NCBI GenBank assembly: GCA_037013495.1
Contig: CM072809.1
Coordinates: 8,069,001 to 8,133,000, forward strand
Length of the DNA: 64,000 nt
DNA from: Hippophae tibetana
Lineage: Eukaryota > Streptophyta > Magnoliopsida > Rosales > Elaeagnaceae
Direction: 5' to 3'
Shown: piece by piece, positions 35,093-44,809 of the stretch
How the letters are laid out: every line of letters starts with the position of its first letter
Numbering within the stretch: position 1 is the first letter of the stretch
Made by a program: the position numbers and the translations under genes
Notes under the pieces: model-generated
What the model was told of the DNA's origin: nothing
Database searches by the model: none
Seen by the model: the letters and a program-made list of their open reading frames with translations, nothing else

Positions 35093-35302
35093 TGTTAGAA
35101 ATACTTAATAATTGTATTCTATTCTGTGAATAAATGAATATACATGGTGCCTTTATATATGAGTTACAAGTAAATTAGATATGTCTAAAGTAACTAACTA
35201 AAGATATGCCAGAAATAAAGAGATATACATTAGAGATATACATTAGCATATATATATATATAAATATATATATATTAATATATTATTAGATATATATTAA
35301 CA
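35093..35302 (-). repeat. Copia-3 3' LTR
   Basis: The plus-strand sequence runs from TGTTAGAAATACTTAATAAT to ATATATTAACA, with TG...CA ends. It supplies the stop codon that truncates the GATA frame. It also contains the last six bases of the gag-pol frame, including its stop. Confidence 0.95.
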
Positions 35303-38300
35303 GTCCCCCTCAAACTCAAGGTGGATGTGAGACCAACTTAGGTTGTCAACCAAATTACGAGTGCGTCCTTTGGGAAGTGCCTTAGTGAAAATATCTACAA
35401 GTTGATCGTTGGAGGAAACAGGAAAAAGTTTGAGAGCACCATGGATAAGATGAGAGCGAATAAAGTGACAATCAATCTCAATGTGTTTAGTCCGTTCATG
35501 GAAGACATCGTTGTGAGCAATATGCATGGCACTCTGATTATCACAATAAAGAGGAGTTGCAGAAGATGTGGAGACACCCAAATCCTTAAGGAGCCATCGT
35601 AGCCAAAGGAGCTCAGATGTGGTATCAGCAAGAGCACGATATTCTGCTTCAGTACTGGAGCGGGCCACAAAGGTTTGTTTCTTACTTCGCCAAGAAATCA
35701 AAGAAGTACCAAGGAGAAAGCAATAACCTGTAGTGGACCTGCGATCAGTAGGATCTCCTGCCCAATCAGCATCAGAGAATGCACGAAGTACTAAAGGAGA
35801 CTGAACTGAGTAGAAAAGACCATGAAAGATAGTGCCTTTCAAGTATCGTAGAATACGCAGAACAGCAGCATAATGAGTCGATCGTGGAGCAGACAGATAC
35901 TGGCTCACCTGATGAACAGCATAAGAGATGTCTGGACGAGTAACTGTAAGATAAACTAGACTGCCAACCAATCGTCTATAAAGAGAGGGATTAGACAATG
36001 GTTGCCCCTCTGATGGTGTCAGATGCGTATTAAGTTCAACTGGAGTGTCAACAGTCTTATTATCAGTGAGTCCAGCTTGAGATATGAGGTCAGATGCATA
36101 CTTTGCTTGAGTAATGTAAAGACCATCTGTGGAACGAGTGATCTCAAGACCCAAGAAATAGCTTAAATGTCCAAGGTCTTTCATCTCAAACTGCTGACTA
36201 AGAAAATCCTTGAGTTCTTGAATGCCACTGAGGTCATCACCAGTTATGATCATATCATCCACATATAGAAGAAGCAAAATGGTGCCTTTATCATTGCGAC
36301 GAAGAAATAGGGCAGAATCATAAGGACTGGCAGTGTAACCCAAGCGAAGAATGGTGGAACTGAATTTGGCAAACCATGCTCGTGGAGCTTGTTTAAGGCC
36401 ATAAATTCCACGTCGAAGGTGACAAACCTTATTTGTTTCAACAGAAAGACCAGGAGGAGGTTGCATATAGACTTCTTCATGCAGATCCCCATTAAGGAAT
36501 GCATTTTTAACATCCATCTGAAAAAGGTCCCATTTACTAGCAGCGGCAACAGCTAAGAGGGTACGAACAGAGGAAATACGGGCAACTGGAGCAAAAGTCT
36601 CTTCATAATCAATCCTATACTCTTGTGTAAAACCTCTTGCTACAAGACGAGCCTTATAGCGATCGATAGACCCATCAGAGCGAGTCTTGATCTTATAGAT
36701 CCACTTACTACCAACCACAGATTGACCAGGAGGAAGAGTAACAAGATCCCAAGTATGGTTTTTGGTTAATGCATCAATTTCTTCTTTCATTGCAATCTGC
36801 CAAGAAGGGTTAGTAGATGCCTCACGATAGGTGTGAGGCTCATGGAGTGTAGCAAGGGCAGTGTAACAATGATAGTCAAGTAAATGTGTAGGAATGGATC
36901 TTACCCGGGTTGAGTGGCGAGGTGGAATGTTTTGTTGAGGATCTTCAGGCGGAGCAGGAGCAAGGGACCTATGTTCAAGGTGAGGTAGCTCATTATCAAC
37001 CTGTTCTTCTACGACCTGTCTAGGAGAATCATCAAAAATATCTGAAGATTGAATAGTGACGTCCAAAGATGGATTAGAAGTATCTGTAGAAGGAACAAGA
37101 GACTCATTTGGAAAAATTTCTAAAACATTGGAATTAGTTAGGGAAGAACGAAAGTGAGAAAGTTCAACAAATAAGCGGTGTTCCCAAAAGACAACATTAC
37201 GGGAAACACGGAGACGATGTGAGACAGGATCATAGCATCGATACCCTTTTTGAGTTTCACCATAACCAAGAAAACAACAAAGTCTAGACCGAGGCTCAAG
37301 TTTGTTGTGTTCATGAGGCTGAAGAAGAACGAAACAAGCAGATCCGAATGAGCGAAGGTAATGATAGTTAGGAGATGATCCAAAAAGGCGCTCATACGGA
37401 GTCTGATTATGAATGACAGCGCTTGGAATGCGATTAATGGCATAAACAGCATGAAGAGCAGCTTCACCCCAAAATGGGGCAGGAACTTTGGCAGAGAGAA
37501 GAAGAGCACGAACAGTGTCAAGAATATGACGAAGTTTTCTTTCGGCTCGACCATTTTGTTGAGAGGTTCCTGGACAGGTTAGATGATGTACAGTGCCATA
37601 GGAGTGTAATAGAGTTTGAAAATCATTTTGAGTATATTCAAGAGCATTATCAGATCGAAAAGTTTTGATATGTTTGGAGAATTGTGTTTCAACCATTTTT
37701 GCAAAGTTACTGTATATTGATAAGATTTCAGAACGAGATTTCATTGGAAAGATCCAACTATAACGAGAATAATCATCAATGAAAACAACAAAATATCGAG
37801 ATCCACCAATACTAGTAACAGGAGAAGGTCCCCAAACATCAGAATGAATTAACTCAAAAATACTATTAGAGATAGATGTACTATTATTGAAAGGTAAAGC
37901 TGGTTGTTTTCCTAACTGACATGAAGTACAATCAAAATTATCTTTGGACATAGAGCCCAATAGACCTTTAGAAGCTAACTGTTGTACCCGAGAGGATGGG
38001 GCATGACCAAGACGAGAATGCCAAAGTGCGAGAGAAGGTAAGGAAGAAACTGCAGCAGTTGCAGCAGCAACAGAGGCAGGAGCAACAGGTGGAAGATGAA
38101 GATTGTTTACGGGAAACATACGCCCGACCCTAGGACCGGTCCCAAGCTCTTGTCCCGTCCTCGGATCCTGCACAATACACCCAGAATAGTAAAAAATAAT
38201 ACGATATCCTAGTTCAGCTAATTGTCCCACAGAGCATAAATTATAGGATAGGTCAGGTACATGGAAAACCCCAGGAACAGAGAGGGTAGAGGTCGAAACA

Positions 38301-39466
38301 AAACCTAGACTATTCCCATGAATGGTGGAACCATCAGCTATATGAATATTAAGGGGATGTGGTGCAGGGTCAAGTTTGGAGAATAAAGATGAGTGAGGAG
38401 TCATGTGATTGCAACATGCAGAGTCAAAAACCCAATTTTGAGACTTACCGGGCAAAACTGAGAGGGTAGTGGAAAGAGATGCATTACCAGCCATTTGAAC
38501 AGCCTGAGTTATGATCTTCTGTAGTTCAATGGAAGAGAGGTTGATAGTGGATTCAGAAGACTGGGACTCTGCTGAACTAGAAGGCATCAACGAAGTAGGC
38601 TCAGTATTAGCAACAGCAGCAGTAGATTTGTTGCGACGGTAACAAGTCTCAATGGTGTGGCCATGACGCTTGCAATAATTGCAGAACCTTTTATTGCTCT
38701 GCCTGCGACGATTGTAAAAGCCAGAGGAATCACCTGATTGTTGAGGTTTTTCAATGGCAGGAGCAGGAGGAGTAATAGCCAAAACATTGAGCTTATTTTG
38801 GGCTTGAAGGGTTGCAAGTCGAGCTTCTTCTCTAACCAACTCATTTACAGCAGTATCAAGAGAGGGAGGAGGACTACGATTAAGAAGCTGACCTCGGATT
38901 GGCTCAAAGTCCTTGTGGAGTGACATCAAGAACTCATAGAGACGAAATTCATCCTTAATTGTAGCATATTGCTGAGCATCTGTTGAGCATGACCAAATTG
39001 GATCACAAAGGTCAATTTGGTCCCAAAGGAAGCGAAGTTGATCAAAGTAGTCATTGATGGATTGCCCTGGTCCCTGTTGCAGTTTATGCAATTCAACTAT
39101 TAGTTGATATTTCATGGATCCGTGAGTAATGGAGTACCTTTTAGTTAACATATCCCATGCTGATTTGGCATCATCAAAACTGCCTAACAGATTGGAGATA
39201 GATGGAATAGAAGTATTCCGAATCCATGTGAGAATCATGTGGTTGTGACTATCCCATTCAATCATGCGACGAAGAAAGATAGCATCTTCTTCACTTGCAC
39301 CTTTATCAGGAATAATAATTGCACCAGTACAATAATGCCAGAGCATACGACCCTTAAGAAAACTTCGCATAGCTTGAGACCATGACAAATAATTCTTAGT
39401 CCCCTCCAATATAGTATTGATAGGGCAAGAAACAAAATTATCCTTTTTATCCATTTCAAAACACAA
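35297..39466 (-). CDS. Copia-3 gag-pol polyprotein, 1389 aa, intact
   Basis: A single uninterrupted frame, as in most plant copia elements. Domains in order: a UBN2-type gag (about residues 15-220); a zinc knuckle CNYCKRHGHTIETC (262-275, CX2CX4HX4C); an aspartic protease with FDSACCNHMT (Asp348), where DSA replaces the commoner DSG; the HHCC region (H483, H488, C513, C516); an integrase DDE triad at D543, D606 and E642, with the expected 35 residues between the last two; reverse transcriptase from WKIYK-like KWIYKIKTRSDG to YVDD (1068-1071); RNase H with D1234, E1275, D1309 and D1332. It starts at 39466 or at the next ATG (39454, MDKKDNF). It reads through the polypurine tract (FEGD) and stops in the LTR. 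The product would make virus-like particles, reverse-transcribe and integrate the element. No disabling mutation is visible. Confidence 0.96.
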   Translation of the reverse strand: MCFEMDKKDNFVSCPINTILEGTKNYLSWSQAMRSFLKGRMLWHYCTGAIIIPDKGASEEDAIFLRRMIEWDSHNHMILTWIRNTSIPSISNLLGSFDDAKSAWDMLTKRYSITHGSMKYQLIVELHKLQQGPGQSINDYFDQLRFLWDQIDLCDPIWSCSTDAQQYATIKDEFRLYEFLMSLHKDFEPIRGQLLNRSPPPSLDTAVNELVREEARLATLQAQNKLNVLAITPPAPAIEKPQQSGDSSGFYNRRRQSNKRFCNYCKRHGHTIETCYRRNKSTAAVANTEPTSLMPSSSAESQSSESTINLSSIELQKIITQAVQMAGNASLSTTLSVLPGKSQNWVFDSACCNHMTPHSSLFSKLDPAPHPLNIHIADGSTIHGNSLGFVSTSTLSVPGVFHVPDLSYNLCSVGQLAELGYRIIFYYSGCIVQDPRTGQELGTGPRVGRMFPVNNLHLPPVAPASVAAATAAVSSLPSLALWHSRLGHAPSSRVQQLASKGLLGSMSKDNFDCTSCQLGKQPALPFNNSTSISNSIFELIHSDVWGPSPVTSIGGSRYFVVFIDDYSRYSWIFPMKSRSEILSIYSNFAKMVETQFSKHIKTFRSDNALEYTQNDFQTLLHSYGTVHHLTCPGTSQQNGRAERKLRHILDTVRALLLSAKVPAPFWGEAALHAVYAINRIPSAVIHNQTPYERLFGSSPNYHYLRSFGSACFVLLQPHEHNKLEPRSRLCCFLGYGETQKGYRCYDPVSHRLRVSRNVVFWEHRLFVELSHFRSSLTNSNVLEIFPNESLVPSTDTSNPSLDVTIQSSDIFDDSPRQVVEEQVDNELPHLEHRSLAPAPPEDPQQNIPPRHSTRVRSIPTHLLDYHCYTALATLHEPHTYREASTNPSWQIAMKEEIDALTKNHTWDLVTLPPGQSVVGSKWIYKIKTRSDGSIDRYKARLVARGFTQEYRIDYEETFAPVARISSVRTLLAVAAASKWDLFQMDVKNAFLNGDLHEEVYMQPPPGLSVETNKVCHLRRGIYGLKQAPRAWFAKFSSTILRLGYTASPYDSALFLRRNDKGTILLLLYVDDMIITGDDLSGIQELKDFLSQQFEMKDLGHLSYFLGLEITRSTDGLYITQAKYASDLISQAGLTDNKTVDTPVELNTHLTPSEGQPLSNPSLYRRLVGSLVYLTVTRPDISYAVHQVSQYLSAPRSTHYAAVLRILRYLKGTIFHGLFYSVQSPLVLRAFSDADWAGDPTDRRSTTGYCFLLGTSLISWRSKKQTFVARSSTEAEYRALADTTSELLWLRWLLKDLGVSTSSATPLYCDNQSAMHIAHNDVFHERTKHIEIDCHFIRSHLIHGALKLFPVSSNDQLVDIFTKALPKGRTRNLVDNLSWSHIHLEFEGDC

Positions 39467-39536
39467 TTTGTAAAAACAGACTGCAAAAACGAGATCTACG
39501 CGAAAAACTGGGCAGGGTGAACCTGTAATGCAAAAA

Positions 39537-39650
39537 TCCGGTCAGCGGTCAACGGGCAGCGGTCAACGGGCAGCGGTCGCGGTCAACGGTCAGCGGTCAG
39601 AGGTCGCGGGCAGCGGGCGGTCCGGGTATCGGAAAGCCCGGTCAGGATTG
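39537..39650 (-). repeat. GC-rich short repeats in the Copia-3 leader
   Basis: The words GGTCAACGGGCAGC and GGTCAGCGGTCA are repeated back to back (plus strand about 39540-39640). They lie between gag and the primer-binding site. GC content here contrasts sharply with the rest of the window. Confidence 0.8.
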
Positions 39651-39656
39651 GTTCGC

Positions 39657-39712
39657 TGACGTCAGCTGCAGGTACTGATGACGTCAGCCCTACGCAGGTA
39701 CTGATGACGTCA
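39657..39712. promoter_or_regulatory. Three TGACGTCA palindromes in the Copia-3 leader
   Basis: Perfect TGACGTCA sites occur at 39657-39664, 39679-39686 and 39705-39712. The last two are inside a 26-bp direct repeat (GGTACTGATGACGTCA). TGACGTCA is the core of cAMP-response/C-box type sites bound by plant bZIP factors such as TGA proteins. Clustering of three suggests a transcriptional or RNA-level role, not tested here. Confidence 0.55.
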
Positions 39713-39808
39713 CGAGAATGGCGCGGCTGCTTGGCGCGTGGATCTGACGCGCCGTTGATGTTGGAGGCGCGTGAGGGCGCGTATGGAGTCTGATGACAGT
39801 GATACTTA

Positions 39809-40050
39809 CACGGTTGTGTAGATCCGGTTGAGACGATCACAGTGGTATCTGTTGATAGTTCGTCGGGTTAAGATTCACGGCGGCGGCGCGTGGACGACGT
39901 GCAGAGTGGTTGTGCGGCGCGTGAGGGAGCGTGCGGTGTCCGATGGTTGCGATATTTCCACGGTTGTGTAGATCCGGTTGAGACGGTCACAGTGGTATAT
40001 GCAGAAAAAATTTCGGAACAATATGCACGGCGGCGGCGGTGGTTGCAGTT
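39809..40050 (-). repeat. Roughly 150-bp direct repeat in the Copia-3 leader
   Basis: CACGGTTGTGTAGATCCGGT followed by TGAGACG(A/G)TCACAGTGGTAT occurs at about 39809 and about 39959. GGCGGCGGCG words follow each copy (39880, 40029), and GGCGCGTGAGGG precedes each (39766, 39917). This is a tandem duplication of leader sequence. Confidence 0.8.
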
Positions 40051-40239
40051 GTTTGTGTGGTGCGGAACTCCTTAACAACAGCCACTGTAATTCCGGAACC
40101 TAAGGAAAACGACTGAAAGACGTCGGAGGTTAAACGGTGAATGATTCCAGCGGCTATTGTGACAGTGGAAGCTATAAGGGTTAAATAATCACCAAAAAGA
40201 AAAACTGCTAGAAAGACAAGAATAGTGGCTCTGATACCA

Positions 40240-40451
40240 TGTTAGAAATACTTAATAATTGTATTCTATTCTGTGAATAAATGAATATACATGGTGCCTT
40301 TATATAGGAGTTACAAGTAAATTAGATATGTCTAAAGTAACTAACTAAAGATATGCCAGAAATAAAGAGATATACATTAGAGATATACATTAGCATATAT
40401 ATATATATATAAATATATATATATTAATATATTATTAGATATATATTAACC
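40240..40451 (-). repeat. Copia-3 5' LTR
   Basis: Begins TGTTAGAAATACTTAATAAT on the plus strand and ends ATATTAACC beside GATAG. It has one more TA pair than the other LTR in the AT run and a terminal C in place of A. Confidence 0.94.
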
Positions 40452-40547
40452 GATAGAAAAGTGTCGGAGAAAAGAAAGGTAAGAGAAGAAGAACGAGCGG
40501 CTATAATGTTAATGGCGTTATCTTATGGATCTTTTTTTTTGCTTTGA

Positions 40548-42229
40548 ACTTTTAGCCTCAATAAGTAGGGGGAAAAGTGGAAGCCTATGTTGTTTCTTCT
40601 ACAACATAAACACTCATTTTAAAGATTAGAAGTGTATGATGTGAATTAAATTTTGAAGTTTTAGAAACGATAAACACTTATTTTAAAAATTAGAAGTGTA
40701 TATTAATTGTGAATTGAATATTGAAATTTTGGTTAATGGTAATTTAATAATACAAACTACTGATGGAATGTAATTTCAATGCATCAATTTGTCAATTGGG
40801 AATGATAATGAATTTTGTCACATTATACGCAAGTTATTTTTATTTCTGCTTTGATTGGTACATTTTCTTTTGACAGATTTATATATATATGTCGGTTTAA
40901 ATAGTTAGTGCAGATATTTTCTAACATGTTTTGCCTTAGAAATATGATTACTCTGCATAACAGAACATTTCAAAGCGAAACTGTAAAGTGGTAGACAAAA
41001 AAGTAAAAATGCGAGGTGTCAAAAGTTTATTGGTTTTTTAAAAGAAAAAAAAAAGAATGGTTTGAGATAATATATTCTACAGGTACAAAAAGATAAGAGT
41101 ATTATAACATTACTCTGACAAAACCAAAACCAAAACAAGGTATGCATACAATCACAAGTACTTATACAGAGTATCCAAATAATAGGGCTGGTAGAAAGAA
41201 ATAACAGAGTATCAAAAACGTTATTAAAGGTGTACTTAATATTAAAATAGTTTCTAAATTTTTTATTTAGGTTACCAACCTCGAAATTTTTACTAACTAT
41301 AAAAAAAAAAAATACTTGTTAACTATTGTAGAAATTATGTTGGCACACATAGATAAACACGAGTTCATAAAATATTTTAATTTTTTTAAAAAAAGAAAAG
41401 TGAAAAAGTTGGCCGATACATCTTATAATCCTAAAAAAATATTTTATTTTAATGTTTTATTTCTTTAATAACTAAGTTTTAATTTTTTATGTTGTGAAGC
41501 ATCATATAGTCATTTTCCTTTAATCAATCGTTGTTAAGTTGCATTTGATGATTACTTTTCAATTTGATTACTATTCGGGACTGTTTGTGATATTTTATCA
41601 AAGGAATAAAAGGAATTTTAGGGTGTGGTTTATTAATTTTGATGAAAAATAAAAAATAAACATGAATCAAATCAGAGAAAAGAAAATATAAAAATCATTT
41701 TTTATTTGTATTTATAAATATTTGTAAAAAATTATAATAAAAATATTAAGAATATGCTTATTAAAAAGAAAAGAAAATAAGGTCATTTTCATCTATATGT
41801 TTATATGTTTATGAATTATTATTATTTATTAATTATAAAAATATATCTTATTTTAATATTTTTTATTTGCATATTTTTATTAATTTTTAAAAAAATTAAT
41901 ATTTTTATTCTCGTTATGGTTTATCAATAAATATATATAAAAAAAGTTTAAACCTTTTTTTTTATTTCGTTCTAATTTTAAAGACACAAGATACTTCTTC
42001 AGGTTTCTAAGTACATCATTCCAGAAAGTGCCATGCAAAGTACACCAAGCCACTCTAGCTTGTAGCAACGTATAGCAAATATGACACGTATCAGCAACTG
42101 ACTAACTCTCCAGAAGTTTCCCGACTTTCTTTTTCCTTCAAAACAAACAAACGCATGGTTTGCTTCGGATCCATATTCCAAAAGAAAAAATAAAAAGCAA
42201 ACTCAGCATTAAATTCAGAAGCAGCAAAA
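40548..42229. other. Intergenic DNA between the GATA gene and the next gene
   Basis: The first few hundred bases are the likely GATA 3' UTR. The rest is AT-rich without a supported gene, repeat or RNA. The last about 230 bases have balanced composition and probably contain the promoter and leader of the gene at 42230. Confidence 0.45.
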
Positions 42230-43287
42230 ATGCAGTCGAGATTGGCAACCACCATAACAAGATCAAGTTGGCTATTGTTCAACAAAAATCTACGACGAGA
42301 ACTTGCATCGGCAACGCCTAATCGCACCGCTGACCCAGCTATTCACGGTCAAGATTACGATCCAGAGCCTGGTGTCTATTCCGAAAATCCCAAAGTACTG
42401 GATTAATTCTCCATTTTATCTTCTTTCATTTGATTCCTTAACATTTTTTGTATTTTTATATGATTTAATTAGTTGCTTTTATTTATTTTTAATCCATTGA
42501 AACAAAAAACTGTCGTAAGATTTAGTAAGGGTTCGTCTTGTTCATGACTAAAGCCCAATAGCCTACTATATTAAAAATGTTTTTTTCTTATATTTTTTTA
42601 TAAAAAAAATAGTATATCTTTATCATGTCAAAGAATGAAAAATGAAATTGTAATTATAAAGAACACGCAATTAAACCTAAAATTAAAAAAAAAATCTTAC
42701 TAGAAGTAATGTGAAATTTACAGGGAGATCATGATGTTGCACAGCCTAAATCGGCGAAGGATGAAGATGAGCATAATGTGGTAGATGGTCAAGTAAATCA
42801 TGTCGCACATCACGGTAATAAACCTCTACACGGAAGTTCGACAAGTCTGGAAAGCACAGGAGTGAATCAACCCCCGAATCCCAATTTTCAACAAAAGCGA
42901 GAATGTTCATCACCGACTTTAGAACACGTGAGCTGCGTGGGGCTAGACGGTTCCCCATGGCCTAAGAAAGACGAAGATAGGCGGAGAGATAGAAAAGAGG
43001 AGGAACAAGATGATAAGGAGTACTTCAAGCACCATAAGGCGTCTCCATTGTCGGAGTTGCAGATGGCGGAGACTCGAAAACCCATAACACAAGCCACGGA
43101 TGGGACGGCCGGGTCTTCGGAATATGGAGTGGGGAGAGATGTGATTGGGTGGATGCCGGAGCAGTTGGACACGGCTGAGGAAGCATTGAAGAGAGCTATG
43201 GATATATGGAAGCATAATGCAATCCGGGGTGATCCTGATTCGCCTCATGGAAGGGTGCTTAGAGAACTTCGTGGGGAATATTTCTAA
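42230..43287 (+). CDS. Probable mitochondrial protein of unknown function, 242 aa
   Basis: Two exons, 42230-42394 and 42724-43287, joined in phase 0 (AAA then GGAGAT). The N-terminus MQSRLATTITRSSWLLF, with further Arg/Ser/Ala and no acidic residue until about position 24, looks like a mitochondrial targeting peptide. The middle (about residues 56-150) is very hydrophilic and probably disordered, rich in His, Asn, Glu and Lys, with EDRRRDRKEEEQDDKEYF. The C-terminal third is the likely conserved part: SPLSELQMAETRKPITQATD, then VIGWMPEQLDTAEEALKRAM and GDPDSPHGRVLRELRGEYF. I recognise this C-terminal pattern from uncharacterised plant proteins but cannot name a function. No break is visible. 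The start is the first ATG with a purine at -3. Confidence 0.8.
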
Positions 43288-43700
43288 TTTGTATTGTGAG
43301 ACTTCTGACGGAAGTAACGTGTACAAATTTTATGAATAGTATTATCTAACGTAATGCAACTTAAACCAACTAATAAGGATCTTTAGTATTAAAACAGGGT
43401 GCTGCTTTCATAATGGTCCGAAACGACAATAGATTATAAAAAATGTTTATATCACTTTTATGTGCACATTATTTAGATTTGATTTTATCTTGATTTTATC
43501 TTTAAACTTCATCAATAGCCCAATTTTTCACTAATTTGATGTAAAGAAATCTTCTTTTATCCTATCTATTTAATTAATCAATTATATCCCCTTTCATTTA
43601 GATAGATATTAATATATTTTAATTTCATTGTTGAAAAAAGGAGAAGACAACTACAATCCAAAAAACAATGAAAAAAAGTGAAGGATGCAAAATCTACAAT

Positions 43701-43731
<31 letters not shown>

Positions 43732-44809
43732 TATGAAAGAAGCAACTATACCTCGACCTCTTTTTATTTTTATAAGATAAATATCATGTATCACTACTAC
43801 TATTAAAGAAACAATTACATATATTAATGTTACTGATGAAGAAACGCCATACTAGCAAATAATCTAAGATGCTAAATTTGCTCCCAAGACTTAGAAAACA
43901 AATTATCAATTACGTTATATATAATTCAATTTTTTTACAAATACATCACTTTAATGACTTTTCTTTTAATTGGTACATCTTAATTCTCACTTTCTTTTTA
44001 AAATTGAATAAATTTATTTTAATTTATATTATTATATTTAAATTAATAAAAGCTATCTAAATAATAAAGAGTATTATTGAAAATCAACTAATTTTTTTTT
44101 TAAAAAATAAATTTAATTTACATAGATTCACGTAACTTTATAAAGTTTGTGTTTTTATTAAAAAAACTTGTATATAATATGAGATATTTATAAGTATAAG
44201 ATTGTTATGTTAAATATAATGTTTAAAAAATATCAAAAATGAAATAAATTTGTTAATTTCTAAGAATGTCATAAGTATTTTTCTATAATTTGAATATAAT
44301 AATATAAATTGAAGTAATTTTTTTTTAAATGACTAAAATGATAATTTTACAAAAGAAATTGACTTATGATATGTTTCATATTATCGTTGATAATTACCAA
44401 AATAGCTAAATATAACCATACCTATCAAATCGCTTGGTAGTTTAATATCCTATCTTATCAAATTTGTCCCCTTTTCCTAATATTAATATTTGGACTAAAA
44501 TATTAAAGATACAATGTCAAATTCTCAATCTTTGAACACACACATCACATGATTATTATATATTAACATAATTAATAGTAATATATAAATATAAAAAATT
44601 GTCTTGACTATATTATTAGAATACGCTAGCTACTTATTTATTCAAGCTCCGATCATACCATCATTCCTCATCTCTCGACTCTCGCTTTAGTCTCCAATCC
44701 CCTTTGTATTTCCCTGCATTTTTACAGAGACATAAAAAGAAGAACATCATATCAAATCCATAAATATACTAATAGAAGGACGAAAGTGTGTCAGCAACAG
44801 CTAGCAAGC
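43288..44809. other. Intergenic DNA with an (AT)n microsatellite
   Basis: A microsatellite of TA pairs lies at about 43699-43727. Otherwise the DNA is AT-rich. The stretch 44640-44809 (CT-rich, balanced) is the likely promoter and leader of the next gene. No other feature is seen. Confidence 0.45.

Larger units (their letters stand above)
35093..40451 (-). mobile_element. Copia-3: young, apparently complete Ty1/copia retrotransposon
   Basis: LTRs at 35093-35302 and 40240-40451 are nearly identical. By eye they show one internal substitution, one extra TA pair and a changed last base. GATAG target duplications lie at 35088-35092 and 40452-40456. On the minus strand the primer site TGGTATCAGAGCC lies just inside the 5' LTR (40227-40239). 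A polypurine tract, TTTGAGGGGGAC, precedes the 3' LTR (35303-35314). One uninterrupted gag-pol frame fills the interior. All parts needed for autonomous movement seem present. The element lies antisense to the host GATA gene. Confidence 0.97.
34652..40547 (+). pseudogene. B-class GATA transcription factor gene split by Copia-3
   Basis: Exon 1 (34652-34822) and the first part of exon 2 (34935-35092) encode the N-terminus and a plant GATA finger. Cysteines sit at residues 38, 41, 60 and 63 (CX2CX18CX2C, with LWRGGPAGPR and SLCNACG). The intron falls inside the finger, as is usual for this class, and a basic tail RSRKKRKA follows. Copia-3 interrupts codon 110. After the element and one copy of GATAG, the frame resumes at 40457 and continues EEERAAIMLMALSYGS to TGA at 40545-40547. 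This is the LLM-type C-terminus of small B-GATAs, here MLM. Without the insertion the product would be 139 residues, matching that family's size. With it, translation ends after five LTR-encoded codons at 35106-35108 (114 residues). Such factors bind GATA sites in the nucleus and regulate growth and greening. The allele probably makes a finger-only protein or none. Confidence 0.9.

Noticed and set aside
37138-37554. 138-codon minus-strand frame inside Copia-3
   Set aside because: Alternative-phase shadow of the integrase region of the intact polyprotein.
42888-43326. Minus-strand frames opposite exon 2 of the 42230 gene
   Set aside because: Shadows of the real coding exon.
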